Shown here piece by piece: positions 14,225 to 20,291 of a stretch of DNA of 20,291 nt; the first letter of the stretch is position 1, and each line of letters begins with the position of its first letter. Source of the stretch: DASWIP01 sp036397635 (GTDB taxonomy: Bacteria > Actinomycetota > AC-67). Position numbers and translations under genes: made by a program. The notes under the pieces were generated by a model that saw only the letters and a list, made by a program, of their open reading frames with translations, did no database searches and had not been told where the DNA came from. The stretch lies in assembly GCA_036397635.1 (NCBI GenBank), contig DASWIP010000051.1, positions 1 to 20,291 on the forward strand, read 5' to 3'.

Positions 14225-14758
14225 ATGACGTCGGAGGCGGAACGCGTCGAGCATCTGATCGATGACATCACGGCCGAGGTGATCGAGGCGGCCACGCTGG
14301 ATGAGGCCCTCGACGCGATCACCGTTGCGTTGCGCGAGCGGTACCAGCTCTGGCGGTCCTCGATCTGGACGTTCGAGCCCCCTGATGCGGCCCGGCTGAT
14401 CGCAGCGTGGTCCATCGGGGACACCGCGTTCGAGCCGGGCGTCGTTGTGCGCTTCTCGCTGACCGACGATGTCGAGTTCCTGGCCACCAGCGTGATGGCC
14501 GGCAAGCCCATGATGATGCGCACCAGTGAGCGCGATCTGGGACTGCTGACCGACATGCTCAAGCGCGAAGGCATCGCCTCGGCGGTGATCGTGCCCGTGG
14601 GCCGCAACCGCAAGGAGCCGATCGGCCTGCTGGCGCTCGCGAGCAGCGCGCCCGACGTCTTCAAGGCCGGGGACGTGCGGTTCGTCGCCGCGCTCGCACG
14701 CACGCTGAGCCATCCCCTGACTTCGCTGGTGGAGTCCGCGCTCCCGCGCAGCGCGTAG
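14225..14758 (+). CDS. GAF-domain protein
   Basis: A 177-aa soluble protein that is a single GAF domain. It has an N-terminal helix (ERVEHLIDDITAEVIEAATL, about 6–25), then alternating strands and helices typical of GAF: LWRSSIWTFEPPDAARLIAAW, VIVPVGRNRKEPIGLLALASS and DVRFVAALARTLSHPL. GAF domains bind small ligands or mediate dimerisation; no cofactor-binding Cys is seen here and no output domain is attached, so the role is unknown. ATG 14225 follows GGAGGGG with a 4-nt gap. It converges on the EF-G-like gene with only 3 bases between the stop codons, so their transcripts probably overlap at the ends. Confidence 0.82.
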   Translation: MTSEAERVEHLIDDITAEVIEAATLDEALDAITVALRERYQLWRSSIWTFEPPDAARLIAAWSIGDTAFEPGVVVRFSLTDDVEFLATSVMAGKPMMMRTSERDLGLLTDMLKREGIASAVIVPVGRNRKEPIGLLALASSAPDVFKAGDVRFVAALARTLSHPLTSLVESALPRSA

Positions 14759-14761
14759 CGG

Positions 14762-16849
14762 CTACTTCTTCTCCGCGTCTTTCTCGGCCTGCGCTTCGGC
14801 GACGACCTTCTCCTGCACGTGCGGCGGTGTCTCCTCGTAGTGAGAGAACGTGAGGCTGAACGATCCGCGGCCGCCGGTCTTCGAGCGCAGGTCGATGGCG
14901 TAGCGCAGCACCTCGCCCTGCGGCACCTTGGCCTTGATCTGCGTCCAGCCTTTTCCCAGCGCCTCGGTCCCCTCGATGCGCGCGCGACGAGAGGACAGGT
15001 CGCCCATCACATCGCCGACCGCCTCATCGGGGATCAGCACGGTCAGGTCCATCACGGGTTCGAGCAGCACGACCCCGGCCGCCTGGGCGGCCTCTTTGAA
15101 CGCGTGCTGCCCGGCGAGTTGGAACGCGATGTCGGATGAGTCCACCGAATGGAACTTGCCGTCGAACAAGCGGACCTTGAAGTCCACGAACTTGTAGCCG
15201 GCCAGCACCCCGCCATCCATGGCGGCGCGCACGCCCTTGTCCACCGATGGGATGAACTGGTTCGGGACCGCGCCGCCGACGATGGCGTTTTCATACTCGT
15301 AGCCCTGTCCGCGCGGCAGCGGCGAGATCTCGATCGTGCACTTGGCGTACTGCCCGCGCCCGCCCGACTGTTTCACGTGCCGGCCTTCCGCGGAGGCCTT
15401 CCCGCGGACGGTCTCACGGTAGGCGACCCTCGGCGGGAACATGTCCACCTCGACGTGGTGGCGTCCCAGGCGGTGCACGACCACATCGAGGTGCCCTTCG
15501 CCCATGCCGCTGATGACGGTTTGGTGCGTATCGGGGTTGCGCTCCCATCGGAACGCGGGGTCCTCCGCCGCGACGCGCTGCAGCGCCGTGGACAGCTTGT
15601 CCTCGTCGCCCTTGGACTTCGGCGCGATCGCGAGGTGGAAGACCGGCTCGGGGAACTCCAGCGGCGGCATCTGGGTCTCGTCGCCGGACGCGGTCAGGGT
15701 GTCGCCGGTCACGGTGTCGTTCAGCTTGGCCACGGCCCCGATATCTCCGGCCGCCACCTCCGGGACGTCGATGTGATCCTTGCCGCGCATCGTGAACAGG
15801 TGGCCGAGCCGTTCCTCGCCCTTGCGCGTCGAGTTGTGGACGGTGGAGTCTGGACGCATCGTGCCCGACCAGACCCGGAAGTAGGTGAGCCGGCCCACGT
15901 AGGGGTCCGACAGCGTCTTGAAGACCTGCGCGACCAGTGGTCCGTTCGGATCGGGCTTCAGCTCGACCTCGACCTCGCCGTCGCCGGCGCCGGCGCGCGC
16001 GGTGACGACGCCACGGTCAAGCGGAGAGGGCATCTCGTCGGAGATGAAGTCAAGCAGCAGGTCCATCCCGATCGTCGCGGTCGCCGCGCCGCATAGCACG
16101 GGAACCGTGGTCCCGCGCGCGACCGCCTTGTGGAGGCCCTCGATGATCTCCTTGGGATCGATGGTCTCGCCCTCGAGGTAGCGCTCCATCATCGCGTCGT
16201 CGGCTTCGACGACGCTCTCGACCAGCCGCTCGTGCAGCTTTTCGAGATCACCGGCCAGATCACCGGGGTCGGTCTCGGTTCGTTTCCCGTCGGCGTAGGT
16301 GTAGCCCTTCTCGTCGAGCAGGTCGACGATGCCCGAGAAGTCGTGCTCGGCGCCGACCGGCAGGTGCACCGGGGCGATCTTGGCTCCGAAGAGGTCCGAG
16401 AGCTGCTCGAGCGTGGTGTGGTAGTTGGCGCGTTCCCGGTCGAGCTTGTTGATCAGGATCGCGCGCGGGAGGTTGAAGTGCTCGGCGATATCCCACGCGA
16501 CCCGTGCCTGGACCTCGACGCCGTCGACCGCGCTGACGACGATGATGGCGGCGTCCGCGGCGCGCATACCGGCCTCCATGTCGCCGACGAAGTCCGCATA
16601 GCCGGGGGCATCGAGCAGGTTGATCTTGTGGTCACGCCATTCGATGGGCAACATCGCCAGCGAGATCGAGTTGCCCTTCGCCGTCTCGTCCGGATCGAAG
16701 TCGGTCAGCGTGTTGCCGTCCTCGACGCGTCCCACGCGGGTGGTGAGTCCTGCGACGAGGGCGAGCGCCTCGGCGATAGAGGTCTTGCCCGATCCTCCAT
16801 GGCCGACGAGGACGACGTTGCGGATCTTGTCGCTCGGATAGGTCTTCAC
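14762..16849 (-). CDS. EF-G2-like ribosomal translocase-family GTPase
   Basis: A 695-aa five-domain EF-G relative. G1 is GHGGSGKTS (16–24), unlike the AHIDAGKTT of classical EF-G. G3 is DAPGYADF (80–87), with Tyr84 where translational GTPases carry the catalytic His. G4 is NKLD (134–137). Domain II, III (HLAIAPKSKGDEDKLSTAL), IV (RETVRGKASAEG) and V (EPVMDLTVLIPDEAVGDVM) are all present, and the tail is Lys/Glu-rich. These features match the actinobacterial EF-G2 (FusA2) branch. As I recall, the M. smegmatis member binds GTP but lacks ribosome-stimulated hydrolysis, which fits the missing His. Its biological role is unsettled. GTG 16849 is chosen, with GGAGG 4 nt upstream; the frame is open further upstream past a TATAAT box and is rejected. 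Confidence 0.9.
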   Translation of the reverse strand: MKTYPSDKIRNVVLVGHGGSGKTSIAEALALVAGLTTRVGRVEDGNTLTDFDPDETAKGNSISLAMLPIEWRDHKINLLDAPGYADFVGDMEAGMRAADAAIIVVSAVDGVEVQARVAWDIAEHFNLPRAILINKLDRERANYHTTLEQLSDLFGAKIAPVHLPVGAEHDFSGIVDLLDEKGYTYADGKRTETDPGDLAGDLEKLHERLVESVVEADDAMMERYLEGETIDPKEIIEGLHKAVARGTTVPVLCGAATATIGMDLLLDFISDEMPSPLDRGVVTARAGAGDGEVEVELKPDPNGPLVAQVFKTLSDPYVGRLTYFRVWSGTMRPDSTVHNSTRKGEERLGHLFTMRGKDHIDVPEVAAGDIGAVAKLNDTVTGDTLTASGDETQMPPLEFPEPVFHLAIAPKSKGDEDKLSTALQRVAAEDPAFRWERNPDTHQTVISGMGEGHLDVVVHRLGRHHVEVDMFPPRVAYRETVRGKASAEGRHVKQSGGRGQYAKCTIEISPLPRGQGYEYENAIVGGAVPNQFIPSVDKGVRAAMDGGVLAGYKFVDFKVRLFDGKFHSVDSSDIAFQLAGQHAFKEAAQAAGVVLLEPVMDLTVLIPDEAVGDVMGDLSSRRARIEGTEALGKGWTQIKAKVPQGEVLRYAIDLRSKTGGRGSFSLTFSHYEETPPHVQEKVVAEAQAEKDAEKK

Positions 16850-16894
16850 GGTCCCTCCGATGCTTGGATGCGCTTCGTGCTGGGCGGAGCCGTG

Positions 16895-16900
16895 ATTATA
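16895..16900 (-). promoter_or_regulatory. -10 box of the EF-G2-like gene
   Basis: A perfect TATAAT on the minus strand, 45 nt before the GTG start. The -35 (TGAGAG with a 17-base spacer) is poor. The expected leader is about 35–40 nt and contains the ribosome site. It is divergent from, and close to, the pgsA promoter. Confidence 0.55.
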
Positions 16901-16945
16901 ACGAAGGGACACCGCGGCTCTCAGGGTGGGCCCGAGGCGCGGGGT

Positions 16946-16951
16946 TATGCT
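16946..16951 (+). promoter_or_regulatory. -10 box of the pgsA–acyltransferase–pimA operon (leaderless type)
   Basis: TATGCT ends 6 nt before the GTG start of pgsA at 16958. No ribosome site lies between them and no clear -35 is seen. The arrangement fits a leaderless mRNA. Confidence 0.5.
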
Positions 16952-16957
16952 TGCGCC

Positions 16958-17536
16958 GTGCTCAGCAAGATCTTCCGTCCGATCATCGAGCCTTTCACCG
17001 CAGCGGCCAGCACGGTCTTGGCGCGCGCGCGGCTCACCCCCGATGCCTTGACGGCGATCGGCCTGCTGGCCGTGCTCGGTGTCGCCTGGCTGATCGCGGT
17101 GGACAGGACGTTCCTGGCCGGGATCCTGCTGATCCCGGCGGTGATCATCGATGTGCTGGACGGCGCGCTGGCGCGCGCGACCGGCCGGGTGTCGGCGTGG
17201 GGCGGCTACTTCGACGCGGTGTCGGACCGTATCGCCGACGGCGCGCTGCTGGGCGCGCTGGCGTGGTCGGCGCGAGAGACCGAGCCGCGGCTGATGGGGG
17301 CGGCCATCCTGGCGATGGTGATGCAGTTCCTGGTGCCGTACGCGCGGGCGAAGGCCGAGGCCCTGGGGTTCGAGGCTGCCGGCGGCCCGGGTGAGCGCGC
17401 GGAGCGCGTGGTCATCCTGATCATCGGGCTGATCCTGGGTCTGGAGGAGATGGCGGTGTGGGCGATCGTGGTGCTCGCCGCGATCAGTTTCGTGTCCCGC
17501 ACCACCTCGGTGCGGCGTCAGTCGGTTCGGGGATGA
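16958..17536 (+). CDS. pgsA: CDP-alcohol phosphatidyltransferase, phosphatidylinositol (phosphate) synthase
   Basis: An integral membrane enzyme of 192 aa that moves the phosphatidyl group from CDP-diacylglycerol to an inositol (phosphate) head group; actinobacterial members use inositol 3-phosphate. The full CDP-alcohol motif is present: Asp65, Asp68-Gly69, Ala72-Arg73, Gly82, Asp86 and Asp90. Several hydrophobic spans are visible (about 31–48, 52–66, 113–130 and 146–175). The GTG at 16958 is chosen because it starts right before the first conserved helix and sits 6 nt after a TATGCT box; the upstream open frame is antisense to the EF-G gene. Head-group choice is inferred from the downstream pimA and acyltransferase genes, with which it overlaps by ATGA. 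Confidence 0.92.
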   Translation: MLSKIFRPIIEPFTAAASTVLARARLTPDALTAIGLLAVLGVAWLIAVDRTFLAGILLIPAVIIDVLDGALARATGRVSAWGGYFDAVSDRIADGALLGALAWSARETEPRLMGAAILAMVMQFLVPYARAKAEALGFEAAGGPGERAERVVILIIGLILGLEEMAVWAIVVLAAISFVSRTTSVRRQSVRG

Positions 17537-18405
17537 TGCGACGCGCTCGCCTGTGGCTCGAGGGCGTCGGCTGGCTGGCCGCGTGGCGGCTGGCGCGGCT
17601 TGTCCCCGAGCGCTGGACCAAAGCCGCGTTCGAGCGCATGGCCTTGCGTTCGTACCGACGTAACCCGCGCCGGCGCCAAGCCGTCATCGACAACCTCGCG
17701 CCGGTCGTGGGCGAGCAGCGCGCCGAGACGTGCGCGCGCGACGCGTTCCTCTGGTACGGCCGGTACTGGGCCGAGACCTTCCGGATGGAGGATCTATCGT
17801 CATCGGCGCTGGACGCCCGATTCTCGGTCGACGGCATCGAGCATGTTGTGCGTGCGTACGAGGCAGGGTCCGGCGCGGTGCTCGCGACGCCGCATCTCGG
17901 TAACTGGGACTCGGGTGGCCGCTGGGTCGCCGAGCGGTGGCCGCTGACCGCGGTGGTCGAGGTGCTGCGGCCGCAGATGCTCTTCGATCGCTTCGTCGCG
18001 CACCGGCGGGGCATGGGGATCGGCATCGTGCCGTTGGAGCGCGGCGGTGACGCGACCGGCCGGTGCCTGGAGGCGCTCGGACGCGGCGAGCTGGTGGCGC
18101 TGGTCGCCGACCGGGATCTCAGCGGTCGCGGCGTGGAGGTCAAGATGTTCGGTCGTCGGACCACCATGCCGCCGGGCGCGGCCGTGCTGGCGTTGCGGGC
18201 GGGGGCGCCCCTGATCGCGGCGACGATCTACCAGCGCGAGGACGGGACCTGGCAGGCCTGGGTGCTCGACCCGATCCCCACGCAGGACCTGGGACCAGAC
18301 GACGTGGCGATCTTGACGCAGCGGCTCGCCGAACGCTTCGAGCAGCTGATCGCGCGCGCCCCCGAGCAGTGGCACGTGTTCTCGCCCTATTGGACCGACG
18401 CGTGA
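17533..18405 (+). CDS. patA: phosphatidylinositol mannoside acyltransferase (PatA-like)
   Basis: A 290-aa membrane-associated lysophospholipid acyltransferase-family enzyme. It has the HX4D motif, His121 to Asp126 (TPHLGNWDSGG), and later blocks GELVALVADRDLSGRG and PPGAAVLALRAGAPLI typical of the LpxL/HtrB-like group. In mycobacteria the homolog between pgsA and pimA moves palmitate to the mannose that PimA adds. That role is inferred here from the identical gene order. Two adjacent in-frame ATGs (17533, 17536) lie at the pgsA stop; I chose the first because it makes the classic ATGA overlap. Its own stop overlaps the pimA GTG (GTGA), so the three genes should be translated together. Confidence 0.92.
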   Translation: MMRRARLWLEGVGWLAAWRLARLVPERWTKAAFERMALRSYRRNPRRRQAVIDNLAPVVGEQRAETCARDAFLWYGRYWAETFRMEDLSSSALDARFSVDGIEHVVRAYEAGSGAVLATPHLGNWDSGGRWVAERWPLTAVVEVLRPQMLFDRFVAHRRGMGIGIVPLERGGDATGRCLEALGRGELVALVADRDLSGRGVEVKMFGRRTTMPPGAAVLALRAGAPLIAATIYQREDGTWQAWVLDPIPTQDLGPDDVAILTQRLAERFEQLIARAPEQWHVFSPYWTDA

Positions 18406-19499
18406 AGATCACGCTGGTCTCGCCGTACTCGTGGACCACCCCCGGCGGCGTGAACAATCACATCGAGACGCTGGCCGCGCAGCTGCGGCTGCGCGGCCAC
18501 GAGGTGCGGATCCTCGCCCCGTCCGACGGTCCCGTCGGCCCGGGCGTCATCGGGCTCGGCCGCACGCTCGGCATCCCGTTCAACGGCTCGGTCGCGCGCA
18601 TCGCGTTCGGCCCGCGCGTTCGCAACCGCGTCCGCGTGGCGCTGCGGCGCGCGCAGCCAGAGCTGATCCACATCCACGAGCCGTTCTCGCCGAGCGTGTC
18701 GCTGCTCGCGTTGCAGGCAGCGAAGGTGCCGGTGGTTGCGACCTTCCACGCCGCGATCGACTCGCGGGTGTACCGGGCGGCTGGCCCCTACCTCCGCCGG
18801 CTGGCGCGCAAGATCGCGATCCGCATCGCGGTGTCGCGAGCAGCTCGCGACACCATCGAGTCGGTGCTGGGCCCGGGCGCGCGCATCATCCCCAACGGCC
18901 TGGACGTCTCGGTCTACGCGGGGATCGAGCCGGTGAACCCGGAGGCGAAGACGGTCCTATTCTTCGGCCGGCTGGAGGAGCGCAAGGGGCCGCAGGTGCT
19001 GCTCGAGGCGATCCCGCAGGTGCTCGCGGTCGAGCCGGACGCGACGTTCGTGATCGCCGGCGACGGACCGCTGCGACGCAAGCTCGAGGACATGGTCGCG
19101 CCCGAGCATCGGGCATCGGTCAGCTTCGTCGGCTCGTTCACCGACGGCGCGCGTTCGTCGCTGCTGTCGGCGGCCTCGATCGCCTGTCTGCCGGCGATCG
19201 GAGGGGAGAGCTTCGGGATCGTGCTGCTCGAGGCGATGGCGGCGGGGCGCCCCGTGGTTGCGAGCGCGATCCCTGGGTATGCCGCGGTGGCCGAGCACGA
19301 CGTCCACGGCTTCCTGTTCTCCCCGGGCGACCCCGAGGCGCTGGCAGCGGCGTTGATCCGGCTGCTGGGCGACCCCCAGGCCGTCCGTCTGATGGGGGAG
19401 GCCGGGCGCGCGCACGCGGCCCGGTACGACTGGAGCGTGCTGATCGGTGAGATCGAGGACGCCTACCTCGAGGCGCTCCGCCCGACCACGGCGCGTTGA
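18402..19499 (+). CDS. pimA: phosphatidylinositol alpha-mannosyltransferase PimA
   Basis: A 365-aa GT-B fold glycosyltransferase of family GT4. PimA adds the first mannose from GDP-mannose to phosphatidylinositol at the inner face of the membrane. It has the N-terminal loop PGGVNNHIETLA (14–25), the HIHEPFSPS segment (90–98), TFHAAIDSR with His116, the second Rossmann half starting at VLFFGRLEERKGP, and the EX7E motif ESFGIVLLE with Glu269 and Glu277. The start is GTG 18402, overlapping the acyltransferase stop. It is third in the operon, in the same order as mycobacteria. The TGA stop is also part of the likely -35 box of lemA. Confidence 0.95.
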   Translation: MKITLVSPYSWTTPGGVNNHIETLAAQLRLRGHEVRILAPSDGPVGPGVIGLGRTLGIPFNGSVARIAFGPRVRNRVRVALRRAQPELIHIHEPFSPSVSLLALQAAKVPVVATFHAAIDSRVYRAAGPYLRRLARKIAIRIAVSRAARDTIESVLGPGARIIPNGLDVSVYAGIEPVNPEAKTVLFFGRLEERKGPQVLLEAIPQVLAVEPDATFVIAGDGPLRRKLEDMVAPEHRASVSFVGSFTDGARSSLLSAASIACLPAIGGESFGIVLLEAMAAGRPVVASAIPGYAAVAEHDVHGFLFSPGDPEALAAALIRLLGDPQAVRLMGEAGRAHAARYDWSVLIGEIEDAYLEALRPTTAR

Positions 19500-19524
19500 C
19501 GCCCCCTCACCTCACCCCTACGAT
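19496..19524 (+). promoter_or_regulatory. promoter of lemA (TTGACG-N17-TACGAT, leaderless)
   Basis: TTGACG at 19496–19501 matches the -35 consensus at 5 of 6 and contains the pimA stop codon. A spacer of exactly 17 bases leads to TACGAT at 19519–19524. The ATG of lemA follows after 8 bases with no ribosome site. Confidence 0.7.
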
Positions 19525-19532
19525 TGCGCCCG

Positions 19533-20126
19533 ATGGTAGCCGTGTGGGTCATCCTCGGGATCGTCGTGCTGTTCGTCCTGTTCCTGATCGCGACCTATAA
19601 CCGCCTGGTCGCAGGACGGAACCGTGCCGACAACGCGTGGTCCCAGATCGACGTGCAGCTTCGAAGGCGATACGACCTGATCCCCAACTTGGTGGAGACG
19701 GTGAAGGGGTACGCCAAGCACGAGAAGGAAACGTTCGAGAACGTCACCCGCGCGCGGCAGCAGGGCATCGCCGCGTCGACGGTGGGGGAGCAGGCGCAGG
19801 CCGAGAACATGATCACCCAGGCGCTGCGGCAGTTGCTCGCCGTGGTGGAGAACTACCCGGAGCTGAAGGCGAACCAGAACTTCCTGGCGCTGCAGGAAGA
19901 ACTGACCGGCACCGAAAACAAGATTTCGTTTGCCCGGCAGTTCTATAACGACGAAGTGATGCGCTACAACACCTCGATTCAGACGGTCCCAACCAGTCTG
20001 ATCGCCAGCATGTTCGGCTTTGCGGCTCGGGACTATTTCCGGATCGATGAGCCGGCGGCGCGGGAACCGGTCAAGGTGTCCTTTCCCGGCACCGCCCCGG
20101 GGCCGACGCCCGGCGCCGGGTCGTAG
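19533..20126 (+). CDS. lemA: LemA family membrane protein
   Basis: A 197-aa LemA protein: a single N-terminal membrane span (about residues 2–20), then the long helical domain with YNRLVAGRNRADNAWSQID, LRRRYDLIPNLVETVKGYA and ENYPELKANQNFLALQEEL, all family hallmarks, and a Pro/Gly-rich tail. LemA proteins sit in the membrane with a large coiled-coil-like domain; their function is not settled, but they often pair with HtpX-type proteases, as here. ATG 19533 is chosen over TTG 19524 because a good promoter places the transcript start at that ATG. Codon use changes sharply near 19896: before it GAG dominates, after it GAA, TTT, TAT and ATT become common. Confidence 0.92.
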   Translation: MVAVWVILGIVVLFVLFLIATYNRLVAGRNRADNAWSQIDVQLRRRYDLIPNLVETVKGYAKHEKETFENVTRARQQGIAASTVGEQAQAENMITQALRQLLAVVENYPELKANQNFLALQEELTGTENKISFARQFYNDEVMRYNTSIQTVPTSLIASMFGFAARDYFRIDEPAAREPVKVSFPGTAPGPTPGAGS

Positions 20127-20168
20127 CGCGACCGCCCACCGCTTTCTGTTCAACGGGACGCTCGCCTG

Positions 20169-20291
20169 ATGCGTGCGGGCATCTTTGAGAACATCGCCTC
20201 CAATCAGCGGCGAACGGTGGTGCTCGTCGCCGGCTTTGTCGTGGTGCTGGCCGGCCTGGGCTACGCCATCGGCGAACTGACCGAAGGCGGG
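20169..20291 (+). CDS. htpX: HtpX-like M48 membrane metalloprotease (N-terminal fragment)
   Basis: The first 41 codons of a gene cut by the window end. MRAGIFENIASNQRRT followed by the hydrophobic run VVLVAGFVVVLAGLGYAIG is the typical HtpX-type N-terminus: a short basic, Asn-rich start and a first membrane span. The zinc motif HExxH would lie beyond the window, so the protease assignment rests on this start and on the lemA neighbour. The gap from lemA is 42 bases with only a weak ribosome site (GGGACG). HtpX proteases clear damaged membrane proteins. Confidence 0.72.
   Translation, partial: MRAGIFENIASNQRRTVVLVAGFVVVLAGLGYAIGELTEGG

Noticed and set aside
16850..16912. A longer N-terminus for the EF-G2-like protein
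   Set aside because: It would contain the TATAAT box inside the coding sequence, and the extra residues match no EF-G start.
1..20291. CRISPR arrays, insertion sequences, toxin–antitoxin or phage defence genes
   Set aside because: No spaced direct repeats, transposase motifs or typical defence domains were seen on either strand.

Overview
This is a high-GC (roughly 70% by eye) chromosomal window from an actinobacterium. Three things point there: a pgsA–acyltransferase–pimA operon for phosphatidylinositol and its mannosides next to thrS and a HIT gene, as in mycobacteria; an egtABCD ergothioneine operon with the actinobacterial gene order; and several apparently leaderless genes whose -10 box (TAnnnT) lies 6–8 nt before the start codon. 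The small secreted-protein complement and the EF-G2-like factor fit an environmental, possibly deep-branching Actinomycetota lineage. The exact taxon cannot be read from the sequence.

Layout: (1) 1–1229, minus: an exported alpha/beta hydrolase cut by the window edge. (2) 1230–1540: divergent control region with a perfect inverted repeat and a candidate 25-codon leader ORF whose stop runs into the egtA ribosome-binding site. (3) 1541–5868: egtA-egtB-egtC-egtD, tightly packed (4-nt overlap, 2-nt gap, 10-nt gap), ending in a 13-bp hairpin. No egtE is present. (4) 5869–6397: 529 bases between convergent genes with no gene I can support. (5) 6398–9482: a small lipoprotein (minus), a secreted SMP-30-like beta-propeller and a secreted phosphodiester glycosidase (NAGPA) domain protein. 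(6) 9524–9595: tRNA-Val(CAC), with its 3' end duplicated in tandem just downstream. (7) 9970–10437: a single-domain response regulator. (8) 10520–14033: secreted HExxH metalloprotease, thrS lacking a TGS domain, and a HIT-family hydrolase/phosphorylase, joined by one-base TGATG stop/start overlaps. (9) 14225–16849: a GAF-domain protein convergent with an EF-G2-like GTPase. (10) 16958–19499: pgsA, acyltransferase and pimA, overlapping by ATGA and GTGA. (11) 19533–20291: lemA and the start of htpX.

How the genes work together: EgtA makes gamma-glutamylcysteine, EgtD makes hercynine, EgtB joins the two oxidatively and EgtC removes glutamate. The last C–S cleavage must come from a PLP lyase encoded elsewhere. 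PgsA, the acyltransferase and PimA build PI, mannosylated PI and acylated PIM in the membrane. The mycobacterial order thrS–HIT–pgsA–patA–pimA is kept except that GAF and EF-G2-like genes sit between HIT and pgsA.

I found no clearly new multi-gene system. The best leads are: an approximately 28-codon segment inside egtA whose codon bias belongs to another frame; the candidate leader ORF before egtA; the run of leaderless promoters, best at lemA; the tRNA-Val 3'-end duplications; a long-range RNA stem after the HIT gene; and an abrupt codon-usage change inside lemA.
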